Positions 9,649-17,859 of a stretch of DNA of 64,000 bases are shown here, piece by piece (positions within the stretch are counted from its first letter, which is position 1; each line of letters opens with the position of its first letter). Source of the DNA: Porticoccus litoralis (GTDB taxonomy: Bacteria > Pseudomonadota > Gammaproteobacteria > Pseudomonadales > Porticoccaceae); the NCBI RefSeq assembly GCF_030676955.1, contig NZ_JAUUUU010000004.1, forward strand, positions 62,001 through 126,000. Reading direction: 5' to 3'. The translations under genes were made by a program, and so were the position numbers. The notes under the pieces are model-generated. The model made no database searches and was not told where the DNA came from. It saw only the letters and a list, made by a program, of their open reading frames with translations.

Positions 9649-10871
9649 TGGCAGGGCTCCCGAAGTTCATTGAGAATGGACAGGCGACGTTGCTCGATGG
9701 CATCCCCCAGTTTTTTTCCGGAGAGCCCCTGATTGATCAGAGCCTGATGGTCGATGTTTTGTATTGCCGCAAACGCCTTCTGCAGCCATTGTCCGGGATA
9801 ATATTCCCGCTGTTCAAAACCTAGTCGCCCCCTGGCATCGGCCTCGCAACAGTGGACAAATTGCTGCAGTTTATCCGCCTGTCTCAGTGCGCCGATTTCT
9901 TTCAGTAGGCGCAGGGTTGTTGATGCCTTGAGGTGAGGGGCTTTGTGGCAGTGAAGATGGTGGCGTGTTACCGCAACAGCCAGCTCCCGAAAGCGGTTGG
10001 GTACTTTGAGGCGGTCGCAGACCCCATTAACCAACTTCACACCATTTTCTTCGTGGCCAATATGCCTTGGCAGAATGGATGATGGGGTGATGCCCTTGCC
10101 GAGGTCGTGCATTAAAACAGCAAAACGTACTGCGGGGTCGGACTCCAGCAATGTAGCCTGATCCAGCGACATCAGAATATGTAAGCCGGTGTCCACTTCC
10201 GGGTGATAGTCAGCCCGTTGGGGAACCCCAAACAGGCGGTCCACTTCAGGGAGCAGCACTTTCAGGGCACCACACTCGCGTAACACCTCAATGTAGGTAC
10301 GGGGAGAGCGTTCGCCCAGAGCCTTTTCCGTTTCCATCCATACCCGTTCGGGGGTGAGAGACTCCAGCTCGCCACTGTGACTGAGCTCTGTCATCAGGGA
10401 CATGGTTTCCGGTGCAATGGTGAAACCCAGGTGAGCATAGCGGGCGGCAAATCGGGCCACCCTCAGCACCCGCAGGGGATCTTCCACAAAGGCGTTGGAA
10501 ACATGACGCAGCACCCGGTTCTTGAGGTCTTCCTGACCGCCATAGGGGTCAATTAGCGTGCCGTCTTCAGCTTGCGCCATGGCATTGATGGTGAGATCAC
10601 GGCGACTGAGGTCTTCTTCCAGTGTGACGTTGCTGTCGGTGCAGAACTGGAATCCTTTATAGCCCACACCGGATTTTCGCTCGGTGCGGGCCAATGCGTA
10701 TTCCTCGCCGGTTTGTGGGTGCAGAAAAACTGGAAAGTCGTTACCTACGGGCCGATATCCCTGATCCAGAAGGGTTTCCGGTGAGGCACCAACGACCACC
10801 CAGTCCTTTTCTTGGTAGGGGTATCCGAGTAGTTTGTCGCGTACCGCGCCGCCAACCAGATAAACTTTCAT
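9645..10871 (-). CDS. cca: Multifunctional CCA tRNA nucleotidyltransferase
   Basis: Adds or repairs the 3'-CCA end of tRNAs. It has 408 residues from the chosen ATG at 10871, which gives MKVYLVGGAVRDKLLG with GGTGAG seven bases upstream; two further in-frame ATGs exist up to 10886. The nucleotidyltransferase motif GGAVRD and DRLTINAMA-like RRDLTINAMA are visible. The HD domain (LMHDLGKG, about residue 245) marks the long gammaproteobacterial form with added phosphatase/phosphodiesterase activity. It is divergent from the corA-like gene. Confidence 0.95.
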   Translation of the reverse strand: MKVYLVGGAVRDKLLGYPYQEKDWVVVGASPETLLDQGYRPVGNDFPVFLHPQTGEEYALARTERKSGVGYKGFQFCTDSNVTLEEDLSRRDLTINAMAQAEDGTLIDPYGGQEDLKNRVLRHVSNAFVEDPLRVLRVARFAARYAHLGFTIAPETMSLMTELSHSGELESLTPERVWMETEKALGERSPRTYIEVLRECGALKVLLPEVDRLFGVPQRADYHPEVDTGLHILMSLDQATLLESDPAVRFAVLMHDLGKGITPSSILPRHIGHEENGVKLVNGVCDRLKVPNRFRELAVAVTRHHLHCHKAPHLKASTTLRLLKEIGALRQADKLQQFVHCCEADARGRLGFEQREYYPGQWLQKAFAAIQNIDHQALINQGLSGKKLGDAIEQRRLSILNELREPCH

Positions 10872-10938
10872 AGACATGCTCACCATCGGGGTAATGGTAA
10901 CAGCACGTGCACAGTGCAGGTATCCTTATGAAAAATGA

Positions 10939-10966
10939 TTGGCTTGATCACGGCTTGACATATACT
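10939..10966 (+). promoter_or_regulatory. Probable promoter of the corA-like gene
   Basis: TTGGCT (10939-10944), a 16-bp spacer and TATACT (10961-10966) precede the gene by 22 bp. A ribosome binding site AGGAG (10977-10981) follows, seven bases before the ATG. Confidence 0.5.
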
Positions 10967-10988
10967 CGTTTAGAAAAGGAGTGTTGCG

Positions 10989-11960
10989 ATGATGAGAGTC
11001 ACACTGCTGGATAGCAGCGGCCAACCAAAGCAGGGGGGCAGTGAGTTAATTGACGAGTGGCGGCAGTCGGGGGCAGGCTACTTGTGGTTGGACCTGTATG
11101 GGGAAGATGAGGCCAAAGAAAGTGCATTGCTGGAAAGTTTTGGTATGCACCATCTCGCTATTCAGGATGCCCAGCGCAAACGTCATCCGCCAAAGCTGGA
11201 AGTGTTTGACGATCATTTGTTTATTCTTTTGAGGGGGCTAGATGCGGAAAGTCAGTCCCTGGATTTTGGTACTGTGCAGATCGCCATGTTTGCCGGCAAA
11301 AACTTTCTGATTACTCGCCGTGGCGGCGTTTCTGTCAGTATCAATGAATGGTGGAGTAAGGCTGCCATGCCACAGATGTTGGGCAGGGGCGGTATTCACA
11401 TGGCGCTGGCGCTGGCAACCACGGCTGCAAGACGCTATCTGGACTTATTGCTGGGATTTGAGCCGACTTTGTCAGAACTGGAAGACGGCTTGCAGGAACA
11501 TCCGGATGACCAGAAAATGCGTGAACTCACCAGTTATCGCACCCGCCTGCGTAAGCTCAGACGAATCTTTTCCTATCTTGCAGGGGTGTTTGAATCGTTG
11601 CGTGAAGTGGATGAGCCACTTTTCAGTGCAGAGTCTGAGGAATATCGTCACCAGGTGATCGATGTTTATGAAAAATATGAGCGGTTGTTGTCACTCTCAT
11701 CCATGTATTACGAGGTGGCTGGAGATTTGGTCGATGGTTATATCTCCCTAACATCTCACGAGCTGAACAGCACCATGCGCATTCTCACCGTGCTGACGGC
11801 GATATTTGTGCCTCTCGGTTTTCTGGCCGGCGTGTATGGCATGAATTTCGACAACATGCCCGAATTACACACGGAAGGTGGGTACTTTATCTTGTTGGGA
11901 ACAATGGCGACCATCGCGTCCACATTGTTACTGATTTTCAAATATAAGAAGTGGTTGTGA
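10989..11960 (+). CDS. CorA/ZntB-type divalent cation transporter
   Basis: A membrane ion transporter of 323 residues. It has a long cytoplasmic N-terminal domain and two C-terminal membrane helices. The first helix ends in the family signature YGMNF, which forms the periplasmic selectivity loop. The second helix (about 295-316) is followed by a short basic tail (KYKKW). Mg2+, Co2+ or Zn2+ are all possible substrates; the N-terminal domain resembles the ZntB branch. The start is fixed by AGGAG seven bases upstream of the first of two consecutive ATGs. An MscS channel gene follows after 7 bp, so the two probably form an ion/osmotic operon. Confidence 0.88.
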   Translation: MMRVTLLDSSGQPKQGGSELIDEWRQSGAGYLWLDLYGEDEAKESALLESFGMHHLAIQDAQRKRHPPKLEVFDDHLFILLRGLDAESQSLDFGTVQIAMFAGKNFLITRRGGVSVSINEWWSKAAMPQMLGRGGIHMALALATTAARRYLDLLLGFEPTLSELEDGLQEHPDDQKMRELTSYRTRLRKLRRIFSYLAGVFESLREVDEPLFSAESEEYRHQVIDVYEKYERLLSLSSMYYEVAGDLVDGYISLTSHELNSTMRILTVLTAIFVPLGFLAGVYGMNFDNMPELHTEGGYFILLGTMATIASTLLLIFKYKKWL

Positions 11961-11967
11961 GGTCGCT

Positions 11968-12837
11968 GTGAAAATGAAGTGGCTGGATGACTGGTTTCAG
12001 CTGAAATTGCTGGAGATCGGCGATTATGTGCTGACCTTGGGTGAGCTTTTCGGTTTTCTGCTGATTATCGCCGTGACGCTGGTGTTGTCCCGGTGGTTGA
12101 GCCGGGCGCTGACCAAAGTAGTTGGCTCCCGCAGCCGTATCTCCCCAAGCCAGCTCTATACCTTTACCCGTCTTATGAGCTATTCAATTCTCGCCATCGG
12201 TTTCCTGATGGCCCTTGCCAGTCTGGGCGTGAGTTTTGACAGGATGTTGCTGGTAGCAGGGGCACTTGGTGTCGGTATCGGTTTCGGGTTGCAGAATATT
12301 GCCAACAACTTCGTGTCCGGCATCATTATCCTGTTTGAAAAGTCCTTGCGAGTCGGGGATTTCGTTGAGCTTGAGTCCGGGTTGTTGGGAGAAGTAAAGG
12401 AAATCAATATTCGCAGCACGTTGCTGAAGACCATGGATAATGCAGATATTTTGGTGCCGAATTCTGAGTTCATTAATGGTCGGGTCAATAACTGGACGCT
12501 CAAGGATGACGAACGTCGCTTCTCCATTCCTTTTGGTGTGGCTTACGGTTCCGATACGCACAAGGTGATTGAGATTGTCGCTGCCGCTGCCAGGGAGCTG
12601 CCACTGACCTTTGAGAAGGGTGATCGTCAGACCTTTGTGGTGATGAAGGAATTTGGTGATAGCAGCCTGAATTTTGCCCTGTCGGTCTGGGTCCGCGGTG
12701 AAGCCATCAAACGACCGGGGCTGGTGAAGTCGGAGTACCTGCTGGCGATAAACAAAGCCCTGGTGAGCAACGGCATTGAAATTCCCTTTCCGCAGCGGGA
12801 CTTGCATTTACGTTCGTCTTCGATACCTCACGGCTGA
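11968..12837 (+). CDS. mscS: Small-conductance mechanosensitive channel, MscS family
   Basis: An inner-membrane channel of 289 residues that opens on hypo-osmotic stress. Three N-terminal membrane segments are visible at about 20-42, 66-88 and 93-125. The pore helix TM3 has the Gly/Ala-rich GALGVGIGFGLQNIANNF, followed by the beta-domain entry FEKSLRVGDFVEL. The C-terminal part is the cytoplasmic vestibule. The GTG at 11968 has GAGG five bases upstream and is preferred to the ATG at 11974. Confidence 0.93.
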   Translation: MKMKWLDDWFQLKLLEIGDYVLTLGELFGFLLIIAVTLVLSRWLSRALTKVVGSRSRISPSQLYTFTRLMSYSILAIGFLMALASLGVSFDRMLLVAGALGVGIGFGLQNIANNFVSGIIILFEKSLRVGDFVELESGLLGEVKEINIRSTLLKTMDNADILVPNSEFINGRVNNWTLKDDERRFSIPFGVAYGSDTHKVIEIVAAAARELPLTFEKGDRQTFVVMKEFGDSSLNFALSVWVRGEAIKRPGLVKSEYLLAINKALVSNGIEIPFPQRDLHLRSSSIPHG

Positions 12838-12872
12838 GCATCACCCGAAGATGCACTTAAGATCTAATCCAT

Positions 12873-13055
12873 TTAACGACTATGGCGTCGCTCATTGTTG
12901 GCGACAAACGCAAAAAATCTGCTCAACTGCTCTGGGCCAAGGATGACGGGGTGAGTGCCTGTTCTCAGGCAGGCTTCAGCAGTGGGGTAGCGACTGACAT
13001 AGCGTAGTAGCCGGATGCGTGAACGAAGCTGATCAATAATGTGGGTGGCTGTCAT
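12873..13055 (-). CDS. Small unrecognised protein under a LexA-type operator
   Basis: A 60-residue basic protein starting MTATHIIDQLRSRIRLLRY and ending NNERRHSR. I recognise no family. It looks helical at the N terminus, has a Pro/Gly segment in the middle (THPVILGPEQL) and a second short helix (SRFFAFVANN). A longer reading (to 13226) would run through the operator and is rejected. The ATG at 13055 has TGGA seven bases upstream. The operator at 13071-13106 overlaps the best -35/-10 pair read on this strand (TTGCTT, 16 bp, TAAGAT), so SOS induction is inferred. It lies downstream of uvrA on the same strand, 266 bp away. No role can be assigned; an SOS-inducible inhibitor or DNA-repair accessory is a guess from context. 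Confidence 0.6.
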   Translation of the reverse strand: MTATHIIDQLRSRIRLLRYVSRYPTAEACLRTGTHPVILGPEQLSRFFAFVANNERRHSR

Positions 13056-13070
13056 GGTTATATCCACAGT

Positions 13071-13106
13071 CTGTATGTTTATACAGTATCTTAACTGTAT
13101 AAACAG
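13071..13106. promoter_or_regulatory. LexA-type SOS operator with 12-bp inverted repeat
   Basis: CTGTATGTTTATACAG (13071-13086) is a full CTGT-N8-ACAG LexA box. It overlaps a perfect inverted repeat: TGTTTATACAGT (13076-13087), a 6-bp spacer, then ACTGTATAAACA (13094-13105). A second CTGT/ACAG pair with N4 spacing occupies 13095-13106. The site lies 15 bp before the start of the 60-residue gene. Confidence 0.65.
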
Positions 13107-13321
13107 GAAAAGCAACAACCTGTAGCCATAGAATTTCATTTGGCTGGCTGATTTTTCTCTGGGGCAGCTTTCGGCAGTTGTTGTGTTAAGAGTTTTCAGA
13201 TAGCCAGCACATTGTTCTGGTGGCACGAATCAGTGCAATGATTCATGAAGGCGCTTGAAGAGTAACTCCTTGGCTCCCAGCTTTATTGCTGCCAGGTAGC
13301 GTCTGGCCAGACTATTGATGA

Positions 13322-16141
13322 TTACGCCAGCAATTTGGCCAGAAATCGCCCGGTGTGTGAACCTTTGACCTTGGCGACCTGTTCGGGCGTGCCTGTGGCA
13401 ATGATCTGTCCCCCGCCTGAACCGCCCTCAGGGCCGAGATCTACAATCCAGTCGGCAGTTTTGATGACATCGAGATTGTGTTCTATCACAACAACGGTAT
13501 TGCCGTGGTCGCGCAGGCGGTGCAGAACCGTCAGCAAGAGCTGGATATCGTGGAAGTGAAGTCCGGTAGTCGGTTCGTCCAGGATATAAAGCGTGCTTCC
13601 GGTATCCCGTTTGGAGAGTTCGCGGGATAACTTAACCCGTTGTGCTTCACCGCCGGAAAGCGTGGTGGCTGATTGCCCCAGACGGATGTATGACAGGCCA
13701 ACATCCATCAAGGTTTGCAGTTTGCGGGCAATGGACGGAACAGCATCAAAAAACTCACGGGCATCCTCCACGGTCATGTCCAGTACCTCGTGGATATTCT
13801 TGCCTTTGTAGCGGATATCCAGGGTTTCGCGGTTGTAGCGTTGGCCTTTGCAGATATCACAGGGTACGTAGATATCGGGCAGAAAGTGCATTTCAACTTT
13901 GGTTACGCCATCGCCTTCACAGGCTTCACAGCGCCCGCCCTTGACGTTAAAGCTGAAGCGGCCAGGTTTATAACCACGGGAACGGGCTTCCTGGGTGCCG
14001 GAAAACAGCTCCCGGATCGGGGTGAAAATGCCGGTATAGGTGGCCGGATTGGAGCGGGGAGTGCGACCAATGGGGCTCTGGTCGATATCGACACACTTGT
14101 CGAGGGCGTCGATACCTTCGACTGATTGATGGGGCGCCGGCTTTAATGTGGTGGCCTTGTTCAGGGCAGTGGCCGCGTAAGGATAAAGCGTTTCATTGAT
14201 CAATGTTGATTTACCCGAACCGGAAACGCCTGTAATACAGGTAAACAGACCAATCGGCAGGTCCAGGTCGACTTGCTGCAGATTGTTGCCACTGGCACCG
14301 CTGACTTTCAGCCGAGTATTTGTGGCTTGGATACGTCGGGTGGGAACCTCGATTTTTTTGCGGCCAGAAAGATAATCGCCAGTCAGTGAGCGGGGCTCGT
14401 TAATGATGTTGTTGAGGCTGCCCGTAGCAATGATTTCTCCGCCGTGCACACCCGCTCCAGGGCCGATGTCGACAATATAATCTGCCTCGCGAATGGCCTC
14501 TTCATCATGCTCTACCACAATCACGGTATTGCCCAGGTCCCGCAGTCGGGTGAGGGTGGCCAAAAGACGCTCATTGTCTCTTTGGTGCAGGCCGATGGAG
14601 GGTTCATCGAGGATATACATCACGCCCACTAATCCAGCGCCGATCTGGCTGGCAAGACGTATACGTTGTGCTTCACCCCCGGACAGGGTTTCGGCACTGC
14701 GGTTAAGGTTCAGGTAATTCAAGCCCACATCCACTAGAAAACGCAGTCGGTCGCGAATCTCCTTGAGAATTTTTTCTGCAATCTGTCCCTTACTGCCAGT
14801 GAGGGTCAGCTGTTCATAGTAATCAGCCAGTTCGCCTACGGGCACATTGCCTACCTCGGGCAGGGTTTTTTCATCGATAAAGACATGGCGGGCCGCTTTT
14901 TTGAGCCGAGCACCATGGCACTCCGGGCAACTTTGCGTGCTGAGGTATTTAGTAAGTTCCTCGCGCACAGATTGGGATTCTGTCTCGCGATAGCGTCGCT
15001 CCATGTTGGGTACGATGCCTTCAAAGTGATGGGAGCGCTTAAAGACGGTGCCTTTGTCATTGACGTAATTGAAGGTGATGACTTCATCGCCGCTGCCAAA
15101 TAAAACAACCTGTTGATGTTGGGGCGACAGTTCCTGAAAAGGCGTATTGATATCAAAGCCGTAATGGTCGGCCAGAGAAGTCAGCATATTGAAATAAAAC
15201 AGGTTTTTTCTGTCCCAGCTGCGAATGGCGCCCTCTGCAATAGAGACTTCCGGGTGCTGGACAACCCGGTCAATATCAAAAAATTGCTTTACCCCTAGAC
15301 CGTCACAGCTGGGACAGGCGCCCGCCGGATTGTTAAAGGAAAACATCCGGGGTTCCAGCTCATCGATACTGTAGTTACAGATGGGGCAGGCAAAACGGGA
15401 GGAAAACACCAGGTCTTTCTGCTCCCCATCCATGAAGGTGACCACTGCAAGTCCATCGGACAGGTTAAGGGCAGTTTCGAAGGACTCAGCCAGGCGCAGC
15501 TTGATGTCGGTTTTTACCTTAAAGCGGTCGACCACCACATCAATATCGTGCTTTTTATTCTTCTCGAGCTCTGGCACATCATCCAGATCAACAATCAGTC
15601 CATCCACCCGAACGCGGATAAACCCCTGTGCCCTGAGGCTCTGGAAGACATGTGCATGTTCACCTTTACGGCCACGGATAATGGGAGCCAGGAGCATAAG
15701 GCGTGTGTCCTCAGGCAGTGCGAGTGCCTGATCAACCATCTGGCTTATGGTTTGTGCCGCCAGGGGCTCCTTGTGATCCGGACAACGAGGCTCGCCAACT
15801 CGGGCGAAGAGCAACCGCAGGTAGTCGTGGATTTCTGTGATGGTTCCCACTGTAGAGCGGGGGTTATGTGAGGTAGACTTCTGCTCTATGGAAATGGCGG
15901 GGGAGAGCCCTTCAATGTGTTCGACATCCGGCTTTTCCATCATCGACAGGAACTGTCTGGCGTAGGCAGACAGTGACTCCACGTAGCGTCGTTGCCCCTC
16001 AGCATAGAGCGTATCAAAAGCCAGAGACGACTTGCCGGAACCGGACAGTCCTGTGACTACAATCAGCTTGTCTCTTGGCAGATCGAGGTCTACTGATTTC
16101 AGGTTGTGGGTCTTCGCGCCGCGAATGGAGATGTGTTCCAT
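13322..16141 (-). CDS. uvrA: Excinuclease ABC subunit UvrA
   Basis: The damage-recognition ATPase of nucleotide excision repair, 939 residues from the chosen start. Two ABC ATPase modules are visible: Walker A GLSGSGKSSLAF near residue 31 and GVSGSGKSTL in the second half, and two LSGGEAQR signatures. Zinc-finger cysteine clusters (CPIC, CPECHG, CEACEGDG, CDICKG) are intact. The start is set at MEHISIRGAKTHNLK (16141); an in-frame ATG 20 codons earlier lacks family similarity. No LexA box was seen in its own upstream region. It borders the polysaccharide locus divergently. Confidence 0.97.
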   Translation of the reverse strand: MEHISIRGAKTHNLKSVDLDLPRDKLIVVTGLSGSGKSSLAFDTLYAEGQRRYVESLSAYARQFLSMMEKPDVEHIEGLSPAISIEQKSTSHNPRSTVGTITEIHDYLRLLFARVGEPRCPDHKEPLAAQTISQMVDQALALPEDTRLMLLAPIIRGRKGEHAHVFQSLRAQGFIRVRVDGLIVDLDDVPELEKNKKHDIDVVVDRFKVKTDIKLRLAESFETALNLSDGLAVVTFMDGEQKDLVFSSRFACPICNYSIDELEPRMFSFNNPAGACPSCDGLGVKQFFDIDRVVQHPEVSIAEGAIRSWDRKNLFYFNMLTSLADHYGFDINTPFQELSPQHQQVVLFGSGDEVITFNYVNDKGTVFKRSHHFEGIVPNMERRYRETESQSVREELTKYLSTQSCPECHGARLKKAARHVFIDEKTLPEVGNVPVGELADYYEQLTLTGSKGQIAEKILKEIRDRLRFLVDVGLNYLNLNRSAETLSGGEAQRIRLASQIGAGLVGVMYILDEPSIGLHQRDNERLLATLTRLRDLGNTVIVVEHDEEAIREADYIVDIGPGAGVHGGEIIATGSLNNIINEPRSLTGDYLSGRKKIEVPTRRIQATNTRLKVSGASGNNLQQVDLDLPIGLFTCITGVSGSGKSTLINETLYPYAATALNKATTLKPAPHQSVEGIDALDKCVDIDQSPIGRTPRSNPATYTGIFTPIRELFSGTQEARSRGYKPGRFSFNVKGGRCEACEGDGVTKVEMHFLPDIYVPCDICKGQRYNRETLDIRYKGKNIHEVLDMTVEDAREFFDAVPSIARKLQTLMDVGLSYIRLGQSATTLSGGEAQRVKLSRELSKRDTGSTLYILDEPTTGLHFHDIQLLLTVLHRLRDHGNTVVVIEHNLDVIKTADWIVDLGPEGGSGGGQIIATGTPEQVAKVKGSHTGRFLAKLLA

Positions 16142-16285
16142 CAAAGTTGAGTCCAGAAAAGGCAGGCGGGAAATGATGGGGAAGCTGGAGAGGGAAAGCA
16201 AGGGGCTAAAGCGTCAGATGAGGTTTCACGCGAAAGGAAGGGGCTATAAGGAAATTTCCGATGTCAAAAAGTGGGTGCCTATTGC

Positions 16286-16291
16286 TATAAT
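16286..16291 (+). promoter_or_regulatory. Extended -10 promoter of the polysaccharide locus
   Basis: TGCTATAAT carries a perfect TATAAT with the TGn extension (hexamer 16286-16291), 40 bp before wzz. A poor -35 (TGTCAA, 16262-16267, 18-bp spacing) is present. This is the first and best promoter seen before the long plus-strand gene series. Confidence 0.5.
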
Positions 16292-16331
16292 TCGCGCCCT
16301 TGTCGCCAACCCGAAGTGAAGGATTTACCGG

Positions 16332-17396
16332 ATGGACCCCGAACAAGCCCCGCGAAATGCTTATCCTGTTTGCTCAGATGAAATAGACCTGGTTGAACTA
16401 TTTCAGAACCTCTGGCAGCAAAAGCTGCTGATTATGGCTATTACTGTGGTGGTCACAGCGGTAGCTGCAGCTTACGCCTTCCTTAGTACCCCGGTGTATG
16501 AAACCAAAGCAGGTGTTCTTCCTCCTCAGCTGAGCGATATTGCCGGCTACAACCTAGGGGGTAAGGAAGACGCACTAAAGCGATTTACCGTGAATGATGT
16601 CTATGCAGTGTTCAAGACAAACCTGATGTCAGTTTCATTGAAACGCACTTTTTTCCACGATACTTCCCTGCCTGTATTAGCTACTGACCAAGGTGCCAAA
16701 GAGCAAAAGCGGTTGTGGGTGAGGTTCAGCGAAATACTTAAGGTAAAAGCTCCAGATAAAAAGAACAGGCCTGATTTGTATGAAGTCATGGTCGAGTATA
16801 AATCACCGGAGATTGCTGCCGAGTGGGTTAATCTTTACATCAATATGGCAGCGGAAAAAACTCGGCATGACATGTATGAGAATGTGCGTGCTGAGATTTT
16901 GGCCAAGACACAAGTGATTGAAAGGCAGATCGACGCGCTTCGAATCACTGCTCAGAAACGTCGGGAGGACCGTATAGTTCGTTTACGTGACGCTCTGGTA
17001 GTTGCAGAAGCCATAAACTTGGATAGTCCCTCGGTGATTACCTCCTCAGATGGTGATCTTTCCCCATTTGTCGATGGAAACTTGATGTACATGCGTGGCG
17101 CCAAAGCCATCCGAGCGGAGCTGGCTGTGCTGGAAAAAAGGGAAAATGATGACCCTTTTATTAGCGAGTTGCGCGATCTCGAAAACCAGCTCGACTTCCT
17201 TGGGAAAATTGATGTCAATCCGGACGATGTTTCAGTTTTTACCTTGGATAGTCGTGCGGAAGTGCCGGAAACCCCCGTTAAGCCAAAGAGAGTCATTATT
17301 TTAGCTTTAGGTATGATTTTGGGGGGAATGCTTGGCGTGCTTGCTGCTTTGGTTCGCAGTATGTTGGTCCGGCGAAGCAGTGCCAGATCTGTTTGA
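16332..17396 (+). CDS. wzz: Polysaccharide chain-length determinant, Wzz family
   Basis: Inner-membrane co-polymerase of 354 residues that sets the modal length of Wzy-dependent polysaccharide. It has the usual hairpin plan: a short cytoplasmic N terminus (DEIDLVELFQNLW), TM1 at about 33-52, a long periplasmic part with coiled-coil-like stretches around 190-300, a Pro-rich approach (PETPVKPKR) and TM2 at about 318-343. There is no C-terminal tyrosine kinase domain, so it is the PCP-1 (O-antigen) type rather than a Wzc. It is the first gene of the locus. Confidence 0.9.
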   Translation: MDPEQAPRNAYPVCSDEIDLVELFQNLWQQKLLIMAITVVVTAVAAAYAFLSTPVYETKAGVLPPQLSDIAGYNLGGKEDALKRFTVNDVYAVFKTNLMSVSLKRTFFHDTSLPVLATDQGAKEQKRLWVRFSEILKVKAPDKKNRPDLYEVMVEYKSPEIAAEWVNLYINMAAEKTRHDMYENVRAEILAKTQVIERQIDALRITAQKRREDRIVRLRDALVVAEAINLDSPSVITSSDGDLSPFVDGNLMYMRGAKAIRAELAVLEKRENDDPFISELRDLENQLDFLGKIDVNPDDVSVFTLDSRAEVPETPVKPKRVIILALGMILGGMLGVLAALVRSMLVRRSSARSV

Positions 17397-17455
17397 ACCT
17401 CGCGCCGAGATGCGAACAAGGTGGAATCGAATTCTGTCAAGAAGACGTCCTGGCC

Positions 17456-17859
17456 ATGACCAGCCTGACTTGTTTCAAACCCAATAACATCCGTGGAGAG
17501 TTTCATGCCGTTGAAATCAATGAGCTGTAGCCAGCGGAGAAATCGTTTCCCTCTGTGACGACCTTATGTATTGCTAGGGAAAAGCTCTCTAAACTGGTCG
17601 ATGAGTATGCGGCTGACTACTCCTTCACTGGAGGTATTAAGTACAAAGTCGCCAACAGTAAGGAGGTGACCCAGACGCTGCTGGGGTATTGCGTGGGCAG
17701 AATCACCAGGCCGATAACTACGAAGAGATCAGCCGGAAGTTTATGGTTAGGCTGCTGATACTTGATATCAAGTCGAGAGGTAAATCAACTAAGGTAGTGA
17801 AAAAGCTAGCAGCAATCATTGCGCTCAATATATTGTTGAATAATAAGGGGTTTTCATGA
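17456..17859 (+). pseudogene. Degraded phosphomannomutase/phosphoglucomutase (manB/cpsG type) relic
   Basis: Three pieces of the same enzyme are readable. From the ATG at 17456 the frame gives MTSLTCFKPNNIRG, matching the LTCFKAYDIRG N terminus of ManB/CpsG, and then hits TAG at 17528. In the same frame after the stop comes LVDEYAADYSFTGGIKYKVANSKEV (about 17585-17670), resembling the C-terminal SGEINxKVADxKAV region. After a frameshift, from 17743, VRLLILDIKSRG resembles the RLNVESRG substrate/phosphate-binding end. The central catalytic domains (about 300 residues) are gone. It fills the 459-bp gap between wzz and ugd; the relic's last stop overlaps the ugd start. An intact manC remains at 34203. 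Confidence 0.7.

Noticed and set aside
12873..13226. 117-residue version of the small gene beside uvrA
   Set aside because: The extra N-terminal part reads through the LexA-type operator and promoter and has no ribosome binding site; the ATG at 13055 fits the regulatory layout better.
16202..16331. LexA box in front of uvrA
   Set aside because: uvrA is SOS-regulated in enterobacteria, but no CTGT-N8-ACAG was seen between uvrA and wzz.
17555..17758. Open frame in the wzz-ugd gap as a separate gene
   Set aside because: It is in the same frame as the phosphomannomutase N-terminal piece after a stop codon and matches the C-terminal part of that enzyme, so it is treated as part of the pseudogene.
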